Source: Bacteroidota bacterium | GTDB lineage: Bacteria; Bacteroidota; Bacteroidia; J057; JADKCL01 | Direction of reading: 5' to 3' | Assembly: GCA_016718825.1 (NCBI GenBank) | Contig: JADKCL010000014.1 | Span: forward strand, 1-64,000 | DNA length: 64,000 bases | Shown: positions 29,182-38,670 of the stretch, in pieces | How the letters are laid out: each line of letters starts with the position of its first letter | Numbering within the stretch: the first letter of the stretch is position 1 | Translations under genes and position numbers: made by a program | The notes under the pieces: model-generated | The model's input: only the letters and a program-made list of their open reading frames with translations | Databases searched by the model: none | Told to the model about the DNA's origin: nothing

Positions 29182-31236
29182 ATGAAAGAGCCCATTCAAA
29201 AGTCGCAGCAACCCGCGCAGGAGTCCCAGCAGGAAAAAGGCGGTCTATCGATGTCTCCGCCGGAGTTTTCCCTAAGCGCAGGCCCTGTCCAAGCGAAGAT
29301 GTCGGGCAATCAGCCTGTGCAAATGAAAAATGACCGCACGCCTGAACAGGAAAAGTTGCGGCAGGATTTTGAGGCCTACCGAGACCTCAAAGGGGCTCAA
29401 ATCACGGATATGGGAGTAAAATCCACCTTCGTGGCCAAGGCCAATTCCTTTATCGAATGGGCTGACAAACGCTCAGGTTGGTTCAATGGCGACCAACGAT
29501 GGGGTAACGACGATTACAAAAAGAAGCTCAAGAGTGACTTCACCGACTATGTGTCGGTCTTGCAGGGGAAAATCGCCGAACTCAAGGGCGTTGCGCTTGC
29601 GGATGCAGAAGCCGCCCTATTGACTGCCAAGGGTTCGCTGGCTGCCGCCCAAATCGCTGTGGAACAAGCATCTACCAACACTGCTGCAGCAGAAAAGGCC
29701 GCTGCGGAAGCTGAGTCCGAGGCAATCAAAGCGGAAACTGCGGCCACCAATGCAGAGGCCAATGCCAAGCTCCCCGATGCCGGCGAGCCGGAAAAAGCTG
29801 CCGCTGTGAAGGCACGCGAAGCTGCCACTGCAGCCCGTGCTGCTGCGGATGCCGCAAAAAAAGCTGTTGAGGCCGCCAAAGCTTCACAAGAGTTGGCCTC
29901 GGAGCAGAAATCGTTTGCTGCTGCCCAAATCTCACAAGCAGAGGCCGTGATTAGCAGCACAAAAGGCATCACTGACCTCCAATCGGCCTACCGTCAGCAA
30001 AAAGGCAACGCTAGCCTCAAAAAAGGAACAGAAACGGCTGCGGCTGGGATCAAAAGCAATTCAGAGGCAAGTTTGGCTGCCAAAAACAATGCCGAAGGCA
30101 GCGCATCAACCGCCAAAACGGAGGCTACGAAAGCCAAGACCGAGGAAATGAATTCGAAGCCGATACCCGGATTGACCGACAAAATCAAGGAATTGGATGG
30201 GTTGACCGATAAAAAAGCGCGCAAGGCTAAAGCAAAGGAACTGATCACGCTTGCAAGGGCGGAAATTGCCAAGTATCCACCCAAAATCGCCACCTACAAA
30301 GACCAACCCACTCCGGATTCGTCAGAAAAAGTGCGCGTCATCGGCCAATTGGCGGCAACAGCTGCGCGTGTCGAATGGCTCATTGGCAGTATCTACCTCG
30401 AAGGAAGCGGCGACAAGAATAAATGGAAGGGCAATGGCCTCACCAAGGACGAGGAAAAGTTGCTCGGAAACTATTACGAGTCAAGCGTCGGGGCAGAATC
30501 GAGCGGTGTATGGTGTACAGCTTTCTTGGGAACGGTATACAAAACCGTCGCGGGCCTCAAAAACAACAAAGGAAAGGATCCAAATGGCGAGCTTTGGTCA
30601 GGCTACAAGGTTGGGAGGCATGGAAAAGAGGCATCCTTTGACTACAGTGCTGACCAAGGAGGGCAACATGTGGGTCGCTCCGAAGGCAAGAAAGACGAGT
30701 CATTTGTAACCTTGCATAAGGAAATCGTCAAGAACAAGGACGACAAAGCAAAACGCGAGGAACTCGTGGACCAGTTTTTTACGGATCACTTCAAGCCGCA
30801 AGCTGGCGATGTCATGATCGTGAAACGTTCCACCAACAAGACTGCCAACAGCTTCACAGACAAGGGTTACAGCCACACGACTATGGTTGAGCGGCTAGAT
30901 GGCCACAAGATTTATACGATCGAAGGCAATGCAGGCAACCGCGTTCAAGGCCGTGTGTATGACTTAACGGATCCAGATGACTCTGGCAAAATTGTCTACA
31001 TCTCTCGCCTCTCACTCAATAATTTCGGTGAAAAGCCCGATCCCAAGAAACCTGCACTGCCGTTTGCTGGACCTGAGGTCAGCGAGGCTGAGCTCCTAGG
31101 CCCAATTAACAAATTGGCAACGGCATTGACTGCGTTTGCGCAAACGAAGGGGTATATCAACTCGCTCGCGGAAGGTCAGCTGGATGTCGTCAACAATCTT
31201 AAGCAAGGAGGCGGTGCCACTGGACCGGGTGAATAG
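29182..31236 (+). CDS. Effector-like protein with CHAP-like cysteine peptidase domain
   Basis: 684 residues, no signal peptide. Residues 1-50 are disordered and Gln-rich with the pattern PPEFSLSAG, PVQAK, PVQMK, closely matching the N-terminal region of the DUF4157 protein at 58.6 kb. Residues 125-320 form a long Ala-rich coiled coil. Residues 385-630 resemble a CHAP/NlpC-P60 papain-like domain: C445 in WCTAF, KPQAGDVMIV, H565 in GYSHTTMVE, and N583 in TIEGNAGN, which would form a Cys-His-Asn triad. The likely activity is cleavage of peptidoglycan amide or peptide bonds, by family analogy. With no secretion signal but a shared tag, it looks like cargo of a contractile injection system. The 3' end overlaps the lipoprotein gene start. 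Confidence 0.72.
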   Translation: MKEPIQKSQQPAQESQQEKGGLSMSPPEFSLSAGPVQAKMSGNQPVQMKNDRTPEQEKLRQDFEAYRDLKGAQITDMGVKSTFVAKANSFIEWADKRSGWFNGDQRWGNDDYKKKLKSDFTDYVSVLQGKIAELKGVALADAEAALLTAKGSLAAAQIAVEQASTNTAAAEKAAAEAESEAIKAETAATNAEANAKLPDAGEPEKAAAVKAREAATAARAAADAAKKAVEAAKASQELASEQKSFAAAQISQAEAVISSTKGITDLQSAYRQQKGNASLKKGTETAAAGIKSNSEASLAAKNNAEGSASTAKTEATKAKTEEMNSKPIPGLTDKIKELDGLTDKKARKAKAKELITLARAEIAKYPPKIATYKDQPTPDSSEKVRVIGQLAATAARVEWLIGSIYLEGSGDKNKWKGNGLTKDEEKLLGNYYESSVGAESSGVWCTAFLGTVYKTVAGLKNNKGKDPNGELWSGYKVGRHGKEASFDYSADQGGQHVGRSEGKKDESFVTLHKEIVKNKDDKAKREELVDQFFTDHFKPQAGDVMIVKRSTNKTANSFTDKGYSHTTMVERLDGHKIYTIEGNAGNRVQGRVYDLTDPDDSGKIVYISRLSLNNFGEKPDPKKPALPFAGPEVSEAELLGPINKLATALTAFAQTKGYINSLAEGQLDVVNNLKQGGGATGPGE

Positions 31237-31962
31237 ATTGAAATCGCGCGCTTTACCTTTGGTATTCGGTGCATGGCTGATTGCGCTGGGTGGCCTGTTT
31301 GGCTGTTCGCGGCCAATTGATTCAGTCCAGATGGTCCAATGCCGTCGATTCAACTGCGAATTCAAAGCAACGCCTGCCAATCCCAATTTGAGGGACACCT
31401 GGGAAATGCTTCCATTCCTCGCTGAAAAGTTCCCCAAACTGCCCAAATCGAAGGAAAGATCACAGATGGTGCAAAATGGGATGATCGGAATGGGGAAAAT
31501 TGGCTCGTGATTTCGGAAAAACAACATGGCATGGTCGCTGACAAGGACTTCACTGTCAACATTTATGCTCGAAGTTTTCAGGTGCGGCATGACAGTATCT
31601 TTCCCAACTGGGAAATCAAGGAATTCAACAAGGATGTCTTCAGCGGGCCAGAATATGTACCAGGCTCCTTGGAAATCACTGATCTCGATAGGGACGGACT
31701 TGCAGAAAGCTCCTTTATTTACGTCATCGAAACCGACGGAGCAGGACCTGCAGGGGTTAAACTCCTCATGCATGTTCACGGAAAAAAATACGCTATCCGA
31801 GGACAATTGGCCGGCATGGACTATGACCGCGGCAAGGTGGAAGAACAACATATTGATCCAGCCTTCAAAGAAATCGCGCCCTTGTTTCGAAATTTTGCCA
31901 TCCAAAAATGGGATGCCTTCGTGGCTAAATACTACGAAGGTTGGCCAACAGTCGAAGAATAA
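31229..31962 (+). CDS. M949_RS01915-like lipoprotein, frameshifted; possible immunity protein
   Basis: Read as one gene of about 244 residues. The N-terminal hydrophobic segment ends in LFGC, a lipobox. The C-terminal half (SLEITDLDRDGLAESSF, VKLLMHVHGKKYAIRG) resembles the M949_RS01915 family of Bacteroidota surface proteins. The frame breaks at a CCC run (31442-31444); one extra C joins FPKLP to QIEGKITDGAKWDD. The start is uncertain: GTG 31229, GTG 31214 or TTG 31238 are in frame, and all overlap or abut the effector stop. Tight coupling to a putative cell-wall hydrolase and an envelope location suggest an immunity role, which is inference. Confidence 0.6.
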
Positions 31963-32111
31963 CACTGATTGTGGCCTTCTACACTCCCTTGTTGAATGGA
32001 ATTTTAGCGAAGGTTCTGCATCGTTTTTGAAGAAAAGCCAACATCGCCCTTAACCAAGTAGAACGAAAAAACGGAATCGGGTCACCCTGCCGCTTCTTCC
32101 CATTCCTCTCC

Positions 32112-32119
32112 TATCTTTG
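32112..32119 (+). promoter_or_regulatory. -7 element before the DEAD-box helicase gene
   Basis: TATCTTTG is a full match to TAnnTTTG. It ends 4 bases before the ATG at 32124, which would give a leaderless or nearly leaderless mRNA unless another start or promoter is used. Confidence 0.45.
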
Positions 32120-32123
32120 TGCC

Positions 32124-33368
32124 ATGAAATTTGAAGATGCCAAGCTCGCGGAACAAATCAAGGCCAACCTGATCGAGGCCGGCTTCAAGCGCCCGACCGA
32201 TATCCAATACAAGGCGATTCCGCCGATCATGAAGGGGGAAGACGTGCTTGCTATTGCGCAGACAGGCACGGGCAAAACGGCAGCATTCGTGATTCCAGTG
32301 CTTGACCTGCTATTCCGGAAGGTGCCACGCAACCGCCGCGAAGGCAGCACGCGTTGCCTCGTGATGTGCCCAACCCACGAATTGGCCATCCAAATCCGGC
32401 AGGTCTTTGACCAAATAGGGAAAGGAATGGGCCTTCGTTCGCTGGCGATTTTTGGCGGCACCGAACAGGAAATGCAGATTGGAACGCTCAAACGTGGTGT
32501 GGATGTGCTCGTAGCCACGCCCGGAAGGCTCTTTGACTTGCGCCACCAAGGTGCGCTCTACCTTGGCGACGTCGAAATCCTCGTCCTCGACGAAGCCGAC
32601 CACATGCTCGACTTGGGGTTCATCGACGACATCCGCGACCTCATTCGCTACATCCCAAGAACGCGGCAAACGCTGTTTTTCTCCGCAACGATCAGCGAGG
32701 AAATCAAGAAATTGGCCTATTCCTTGGTGCATAGCACCGCCATTCGTATTCAGATTTCCCCGAAGGATCCCGTTTCGAAGAACGTCAGCCATGCCGTCGC
32801 CTTCGTGGAAATGGACGACAAGCGCTTTTTCCTCGAACGCATGGTCCGCGACCATCCCGAGAGTAAAATTCTCGTGTTTGTGCGCACCAAGGTGCGTTCG
32901 GAGCGGGTTGTCGCAGCATTGAAGCGCGTCGAAATCGACAGTGAGGCCATTCACAGCGGCAAGGATCAGAAAACGCGCTCGGAAATTCTCGACGCATTCC
33001 GCAAAGGAACCAACAAAATCCTCGTTGCGACCGACGTCAGCGCACGTGGCATCGACATTCCCAACGTGGATTACGTCATCAACTACGACCTCCCGGAAGT
33101 TGCGGAAAACTATGTGCACCGCGTAGGCCGAACAGGTCGTGGCGTCGCAAAAGGAATCGCCATTTCGTTTTGCAGCTCCGATGAAAAAGCAGTCCTGAAG
33201 GAAATCGAAGCCTATCTGGACAAGCCTGTCGAGGTATTGGACCTTGACCGCGAGACCTACGAAGACACGATCGCCGAAAGCAAGGAAAATCCCCATGATT
33301 GGCGGGCTTTGATGACGGAAATCGAGGCCGTAGAGGCCAAAAAGAAGGAGAAAAAGCGGAAGAAATAG
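32124..33368 (+). CDS. DEAD-box ATP-dependent RNA helicase
   Basis: 414 residues with all helicase motifs: Q motif region (FKRPTDIQ), motif I AQTGTGKT, Ia PTHELAIQ, Ib ATPGR, II DEAD, III SAT, V ARGIDIP and VI HRVGRTGR. A short Lys-rich tail (KKKEKKRKK) probably binds RNA. Related to RhlE/CshA-type cold-shock or ribosome-assembly helicases; the exact subfamily cannot be assigned by eye. Confidence 0.95.
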   Translation: MKFEDAKLAEQIKANLIEAGFKRPTDIQYKAIPPIMKGEDVLAIAQTGTGKTAAFVIPVLDLLFRKVPRNRREGSTRCLVMCPTHELAIQIRQVFDQIGKGMGLRSLAIFGGTEQEMQIGTLKRGVDVLVATPGRLFDLRHQGALYLGDVEILVLDEADHMLDLGFIDDIRDLIRYIPRTRQTLFFSATISEEIKKLAYSLVHSTAIRIQISPKDPVSKNVSHAVAFVEMDDKRFFLERMVRDHPESKILVFVRTKVRSERVVAALKRVEIDSEAIHSGKDQKTRSEILDAFRKGTNKILVATDVSARGIDIPNVDYVINYDLPEVAENYVHRVGRTGRGVAKGIAISFCSSDEKAVLKEIEAYLDKPVEVLDLDRETYEDTIAESKENPHDWRALMTEIEAVEAKKKEKKRKK

Positions 33369-33473
33369 TCGTTTCAGTGCAAAGGAATGAGACGGCTTGG
33401 CAGCTTCAATAAAATTTCGGTTTGGTAGAAAAGGAACCAATCATTTCACCGTTTTTTGCATTCAAAATTCGCA

Positions 33474-34157
33474 ATGACCTCACTTCCAGAAAATAGCAGG
33501 GGCGGCCAAAAAGCCTCCAAACACCGTCCGCAGACGGCGCAAGAAGAGCTGTTGAACAGCATTTCTCACGGATTTGGGCTACTCTTGAGCCTGATTGGCT
33601 TGGTGAATCTTGTTTTGATCGCCTATTTGAAAGGTTCCGCCATCCACCTGGTGGTCGTCAATGTTTTTTGTGGCAGCACGATCGTACTCTATTCATCCTC
33701 GACGGTCTACCATGCCGTGGTCGAGCCCAAACTCAAGCATATTTGCAGAATTTTGGACCATGCATCCATTTATATTCTGATTGCAGGGACCTATACGCCC
33801 GTATCCTTGCTGATGCTTCCGCCCGTTTGGGGCTGGACTTTGTTTGGCGTGATTTGGGGCTTGGCCTTGTTTGGCGTGACGTTCAAACTGTTTTTTACCG
33901 GCAAATTTGACAAGGTTTCCACGATCGTCTACCTGCTGATGGGCTGGATGGCGATTGTGGCGATCAAACCGCTGCTCGACCATATGCCCATCGGGGGATT
34001 GCTGCTGATGTTGGCCGGCGGAGCCTCTTACAGCATCGGGGTGATCTTCTACCGGATGGAAAAAATGCTCTACGCCCATGCGATTTGGCACCTGTTTGTG
34101 TTGGGTGGCACGATCTTTCATTACCTGATGATCGCCCTGTATTGCATGCCCATCTGA
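33474..34157 (+). CDS. Hemolysin III / PAQR family membrane protein
   Basis: About 227 residues with seven transmembrane helices. Conserved PAQR residues are seen: EELLNSISHGFG before helix 1, SSTVYHA, LDHASIYILIAGTYTP, and the C-terminal HAIWHLFVLGG with the putative zinc-binding histidines. Bacterial members are annotated hemolysin III, but the ancestral activity is thought to be hydrolase-like and the role is unclear. I chose ATG 33474 over a TTG at 33456. Confidence 0.92.
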   Translation: MTSLPENSRGGQKASKHRPQTAQEELLNSISHGFGLLLSLIGLVNLVLIAYLKGSAIHLVVVNVFCGSTIVLYSSSTVYHAVVEPKLKHICRILDHASIYILIAGTYTPVSLLMLPPVWGWTLFGVIWGLALFGVTFKLFFTGKFDKVSTIVYLLMGWMAIVAIKPLLDHMPIGGLLLMLAGGASYSIGVIFYRMEKMLYAHAIWHLFVLGGTIFHYLMIALYCMPI

Positions 34158-34197
34158 TCGGGGTTTTTCGTCCGAATCACCATTCGAAGGAAGAAGA

Positions 34198-36194
34198 TCA
34201 AAGGGCGACACCCTGGTTTTTAGCCTTTTCTCGCCAGATTTGGGCATTTTCGGGTTGGTTGGACTCCGTGTACCGTTGGATGATTTTCCGGTACAACAAG
34301 GGAGATTGGAGCGAGGAAATTCCTGATTTCAGCACTTCGAATCCAGACTCAACTTCTCCACTTCCGAAGTAAAAATCACTCAAAGCATCGCGGAATTGAT
34401 CATTCTGGGGAAATTTCGAAATCGAATTCAAGGCCGATCCAATGGCTTCCTGTTGTTTTCCTTCGAAGTAAAGTGCCCAAGCCAGAAAATAGGGAGCATC
34501 CTGCCGAAGGGGGGCCATTTCGACGGATTTCTGAAGATTTTTGGCTGCCTCGGCATATTTTCCGCTGAAATATTGACCGTAACCCAAGAAATAGTAGGCC
34601 CTTGGCGCTTCGGGAAACTGTTGCAAACAGGCCTTCATCACTTCGACGCCATCGGCGTAACGCTTCTGATTGTAAAGGAATTGCGCCAATTCGATGCGGC
34701 CATTGTAAACCTTTGGGGTGATCGCGATGGCTTTCCGGTAATGCGCCTCGATCTTGGGTGAATTGGCTACTTTTCCCTTTTCGAATTCCTGCAGGAGCGC
34801 GCCCGCATAATACACATGACAGCGTGCGCAACGCTCCAAATTGGGCATATCTGCCTCAAAAAGGGACAAGTTGTCGCGCCAAACCGGAATGCGGTCCCAA
34901 CTGCGCCAGGCGAAAACCAGGACGAACAAGGAAATGGTCAGAAAAAACCCCTTTCCATTGATCCACACCGACTTTGCCAGCGACTTCAGCGTACTTTCCT
35001 TGGCATCAACGGCATCAAAACGGGTTAATTTGGCAATCAACCAACCCAGCATCAAGCAAAGGCCGAGGGAAGGCGCAAGCATAAAACGATCCGCCATCAA
35101 ATCTGAAAGGACGCGAATAAAATGTCCGTAGATCGCCATGTAAGCAACAAAAGCCACCAAGGCGAAGGCAGGCACCTTGTCCGCTTCCAAAATCCAATCG
35201 CCACTCCAAGCCAGAGACCAAAAACGGCCAATGACCCCAAAACCCAAGGGCTCGTCCAGCCCACCAGAGGAATTTGGTCGTAACCCGAATAATAAACCAG
35301 GGGCCAAGGAAAAATAAATTGCTTCACATACCTGAGCATCAATGCAATGCCAGTCGGAATAAACTGCGTGGTGTTTGCAGCGGCAAACATCGCATTGCCC
35401 AGACTTTTGTCTTCGGCAAAAATGCCGGTCGATGGATCAACGGTCACATTCGGTCGCCCACCGACGACCCAACTGATGATCCAATAAGCCGCGATCAGCA
35501 GGACGGGCAATGGCAAAACGGCGACAAGTTTCCTGCGCATCGTCCCTTGCTGCATCAGAATCGCCATTCCCATCACCGCCAAAAATGCCAATGCACTTTC
35601 CTTGGATAGGAAGGCCAATGCAAATGCCAGCACCGAACCCAGCATAGCGAGTGGCTTTCGAAAGTCGTAAAACCGCAGCAGCAACAGCAGACTCAACAGC
35701 GAGAATCCCATGGAAAAGATCTCATCACGGCTTTTGATATTGGCCACGGCCTCGACATGCAGGGGATGCATGGCAAACAGCAACGCGACCAAGCAATGGA
35801 ATCCAGATCCTTTTCCGGGGAACAAACGCGCCAGAACCAGGAATACCAACGCGCACAGCAGCCCGTAAAAACAGGCATTCAGCAAATGGGAAATCCCGGG
35901 ATTGGCGCCAAAAAGGGCAAATTCGACAGCAAACGACGTCATGACCACCGGTCGGTACCCATTTTGATCCGCCAGAATTCCCGAATTGTGCAATTCCCAG
36001 TGGCTTCCAAGATTGGAAAAACCTTGCTGCACGCGTGGATTTTCCGTGATCACGATTGCATCGTCCCAAGCATAGCCGAAACTGCCGGTTTTGGCATACA
36101 GCAAAAAGGCCAATGCAAAAACGATCAGCCCCAATTGGAATGACAAACGGCGGAAAATCGGAACCGGCCTTGCAGTGTCGATCAAATATTGCAT
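34198..36194 (-). CDS. Membrane protein with glycosyltransferase-like N-terminus and TPR C-terminus, frameshifted
   Basis: Read as one gene of about 665 residues. The N-terminal part has about ten membrane segments and an early WDD motif (YAWDDAIVIT) plus HPLHVEAVANIKSRDE, typical of the TMTC / GT-C-like polytopic family. The C-terminal 220 residues hold TPR units (YYAGALLQEFEKGKV, AYYFLGYGQYFSGKYAEA, YFLAWALYFEGKQQEA). The frame breaks near 35185; adding one base turns the join into GVAIGFWKADKVPAFALV. I chose ATG 36194. Possible role in protein O-glycosylation or polymer export; no substrate evidence. Confidence 0.78.
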
Positions 36195-36244
36195 TTGACT
36201 GGCAAGGTAGCGAAAAACAGAACTTGTTGCCTTGAAATGGCCCC

Positions 36245-36880
36245 TCAGATGACCCCGAATTTCTTCTTGAAATAGCGACCGCTGACAATTAGCAGGGCCG
36301 TTCCAAGCACCGTTGGCAAGATCCAATTCGCCAATCCCCAAGGGAAGACCTCTTGGATAACCGTAAACGCAGTCATGGCAGCAATATAAGAAATGTACAT
36401 CCGGCCGTAATGCAGAAAAATCCAGTGAAGCTTATGACCAGCCATCTTTCCTCCGCCTTTGCCAAGGAAAAAAAGCCGGATATCCTGAAAAGTTGCGAGA
36501 CTGAAGATCAGGCCAAAAAAGCAGCCGACAATTCCGAAATTCACCTTATTCGCCAACAGGAATACCCCCCAAGCCAAAGTTGCCAATCCGCAGAGGAAAC
36601 CCGCAACAACCACCACCTTGTCAAAAATTGCAAGCGTTGCTTGACGTCGAACACCAATTCGGTAGCCGGTAAAAGCCATGTAGAGCCCGAGCGCTCCAAA
36701 CAAGGTGATCAGGAAACTCCCTAGCATCGCACCGGTTGGTACGATCAACAGCCACGCCCAGAAGTAAATTTGTCCAACGACACGGTGCCTTGCACCTCGC
36801 TTGGGCAGAATGATTTGCAGCAATCCAGCGACTGCCACAACAATCCCTGCGACTGAATGAAGAAGACGAATACTTTCCAT
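36245..36880 (-). CDS. DUF2306-like membrane protein
   Basis: About 211 residues with six to seven hydrophobic helices. HSVAG in helix 1 and the loop GARHRVVGQIYFWAW resemble the HRxxG motif of DUF2306 proteins, which may bind haem, and further His residues sit in GHKLHWIFLHYGRM. I chose ATG 36880; an upstream in-frame ATG at 36961 would add 27 polar residues before the first helix. Function unknown. Confidence 0.7.
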   Translation of the reverse strand: MESIRLLHSVAGIVVAVAGLLQIILPKRGARHRVVGQIYFWAWLLIVPTGAMLGSFLITLFGALGLYMAFTGYRIGVRRQATLAIFDKVVVVAGFLCGLATLAWGVFLLANKVNFGIVGCFFGLIFSLATFQDIRLFFLGKGGGKMAGHKLHWIFLHYGRMYISYIAAMTAFTVIQEVFPWGLANWILPTVLGTALLIVSGRYFKKKFGVI

Positions 36881-37079
36881 CCCTGTATTGATGTTAGGCG
36901 AAAACTGAGGGTATTCACTCAATTTTGCAAAAACATTTGGTTTCGCCAAGGCGAGAATCAACCGGAACCGAAGCCCGACGTTCCAAAAAATTCCTATATT
37001 GCTAAAGTCTGCCTGAAATGGCCGCTTTTCGCTTAGCGCAGCGCCAAAACAGGACTTTTAGTTGAAAATCGTCTCGAAA

Positions 37080-38546
37080 ATGAGTTTCCTTACAGAATAC
37101 CCCGAAGTCAAAAATTACATTGGTGGTCAATTTGTCTCCAATGGTCAAGAACGCCGCGATGTGGTAAGTCCGTTGAATGGACGCAAGCTCAGCAGTGCCC
37201 CCATGAGCAGCCGCAAAGATTTGGATGAGGCTGTCGTGGCAGCCACGGCGGCTTACAAGCTTTGGTCGCAAGTGCCTATCAAGGAACGCGTACAGGTTTT
37301 CTTTCGGTACAAAACGCTGATGGAAACCCATATCATGGAGCTCGCCCAGCTCGTGCACGACGAAAACGGAAAAACACTCGATGAGGCCCGCGCCGAAATC
37401 GAAAAAAGCATTGAACTCACCGAATTTGCCTGTTCGATGCCGCAACTGATTGCAGGCGAGGTCATGGAAGTGAGCCGCGGCGTCGAATGCCGGACGGAAA
37501 AGAAGCCCTTGGGCGTCGTCGCCAGCATTGCGCCCTTCAATTTCCCGCACATGGTGCCCCACTGGACCGTGCCGAATGCGATTGTGCTCGGCAATACCAT
37601 GATTCTCAAGCCCTCCGAAATTGTGCCCATCAGCGCGATCAAGATGGCGAACATGCTCAAGGAGGCCGGTTTGCCTGACGGTGTTTTCAATATCGTCAAT
37701 GGCGGACAGGAAATCGTCGAGGCGATCTGCGACCATCCCGGAATTCAGGCCGTCAGTTTTGTGGGTTCGACCAAGGTCGCCCAAATCGTTTATCGCCGCT
37801 CCACGCAAGCACTCAAGCGCTGCTGCGCATTGGGCGGGGCAAAAAATCACTTGTTCGTCTTCCCGGATGCCCATGTGGACATGACTGCGAGCAATGTTTT
37901 GGCATCCATGAGCGGTTGCGCTGGACAACGTTGCATGGCCGCAGCCTCAATGGTCGGCGTCGGTCCGGTCGATCATATCATCGCAAAAATGGTCGAAGAG
38001 GTGCGCAAAATCGTTCCCGGTGAAAACCTGGGCGCCGTCATTTCGCCTGCTGCAAAGGCAAGAATCGAAGGATTTATCACCGAAGCCGAAAAACAAGGTG
38101 CAAAAATTCTGGTCGATGGCCGGAATACGGTCGTCAAAGGCATGGAAGGTGGCAATTATGTCGGCCCAACCATCATCGACTTTGTCACGCCTGACATGCG
38201 GATCGCGCAGGAGGAGGTTTTTGGACCGGTGATTTCGATCATTCGCGCCAAAAACATGGACGAGGCGATCAGCATCGAGAATGCCAATCCCTACGGAAAC
38301 GCGGCGGCTGTCTTCACGCAAAGCGGCGGCATCGCCCGCGAAGTGATGGAGCGTGCAAGCGCCGGCATGATCGGCGTGAACATCGGCGTACCGGTCCCCC
38401 GCGAGCCCTTCAGCTTCGGCGGATGGAACGATAGCCGATTCGGAGCCAATGACATCACCGGAAAAAGTTCGATCGACTTCTGGACCCAAATCAAAAAGAC
38501 CACCATCAAGTGGAATCCCGAGGCCAAGACGAATTGGATGAGCTAG
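37080..38546 (+). CDS. mmsA: Methylmalonate-semialdehyde dehydrogenase (CoA-acylating)
   Basis: 488 residues. NAD-dependent aldehyde dehydrogenase that converts methylmalonate or malonate semialdehyde to propionyl-CoA or acetyl-CoA with CO2 release. The family signature LGGAKNHLFVFPDA and GCAGQRCMA with catalytic C285 are present, as are VASIAPFNFPHMVPHW and GVPVPREPFSFGGW. A TATATTGC motif at 36995-37002 resembles a -7 element. Placed within 6 kb of a class III aminotransferase and an NCS1 transporter, it fits the end of thymine/uracil or valine/beta-alanine breakdown. Start ATG 37080; a TTG 18 bases upstream is less likely. Confidence 0.92.
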   Translation: MSFLTEYPEVKNYIGGQFVSNGQERRDVVSPLNGRKLSSAPMSSRKDLDEAVVAATAAYKLWSQVPIKERVQVFFRYKTLMETHIMELAQLVHDENGKTLDEARAEIEKSIELTEFACSMPQLIAGEVMEVSRGVECRTEKKPLGVVASIAPFNFPHMVPHWTVPNAIVLGNTMILKPSEIVPISAIKMANMLKEAGLPDGVFNIVNGGQEIVEAICDHPGIQAVSFVGSTKVAQIVYRRSTQALKRCCALGGAKNHLFVFPDAHVDMTASNVLASMSGCAGQRCMAAASMVGVGPVDHIIAKMVEEVRKIVPGENLGAVISPAAKARIEGFITEAEKQGAKILVDGRNTVVKGMEGGNYVGPTIIDFVTPDMRIAQEEVFGPVISIIRAKNMDEAISIENANPYGNAAAVFTQSGGIAREVMERASAGMIGVNIGVPVPREPFSFGGWNDSRFGANDITGKSSIDFWTQIKKTTIKWNPEAKTNWMS

Positions 38547-38556
38547 GAAAGAATGA

Positions 38557-38664
38557 GGAATCAAAAATTAGAAATTAAGAATGAACATTGGGTCGTTCCT
38601 TTTTCGCCGAAAATAGTTTGATCCGCCTTCGGAACCCCATTTCTACTTTCTCATTTCTCATTGA
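38557..38664. repeat. Heptamer-like inverted repeat between convergent genes
   Basis: Left side carries GAATGAGGAAT and AGAAATTAAGAATGA runs; right side carries TTTCTACTTTCTCATTTCTCATT. The two sides are partly complementary, with a CCGCCTTCGG palindrome between. It fills the gap between mmsA and a convergent T9SS gene and may act as a bidirectional terminator. Confidence 0.55.
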
Positions 38665-38670
38665 AAGAAT

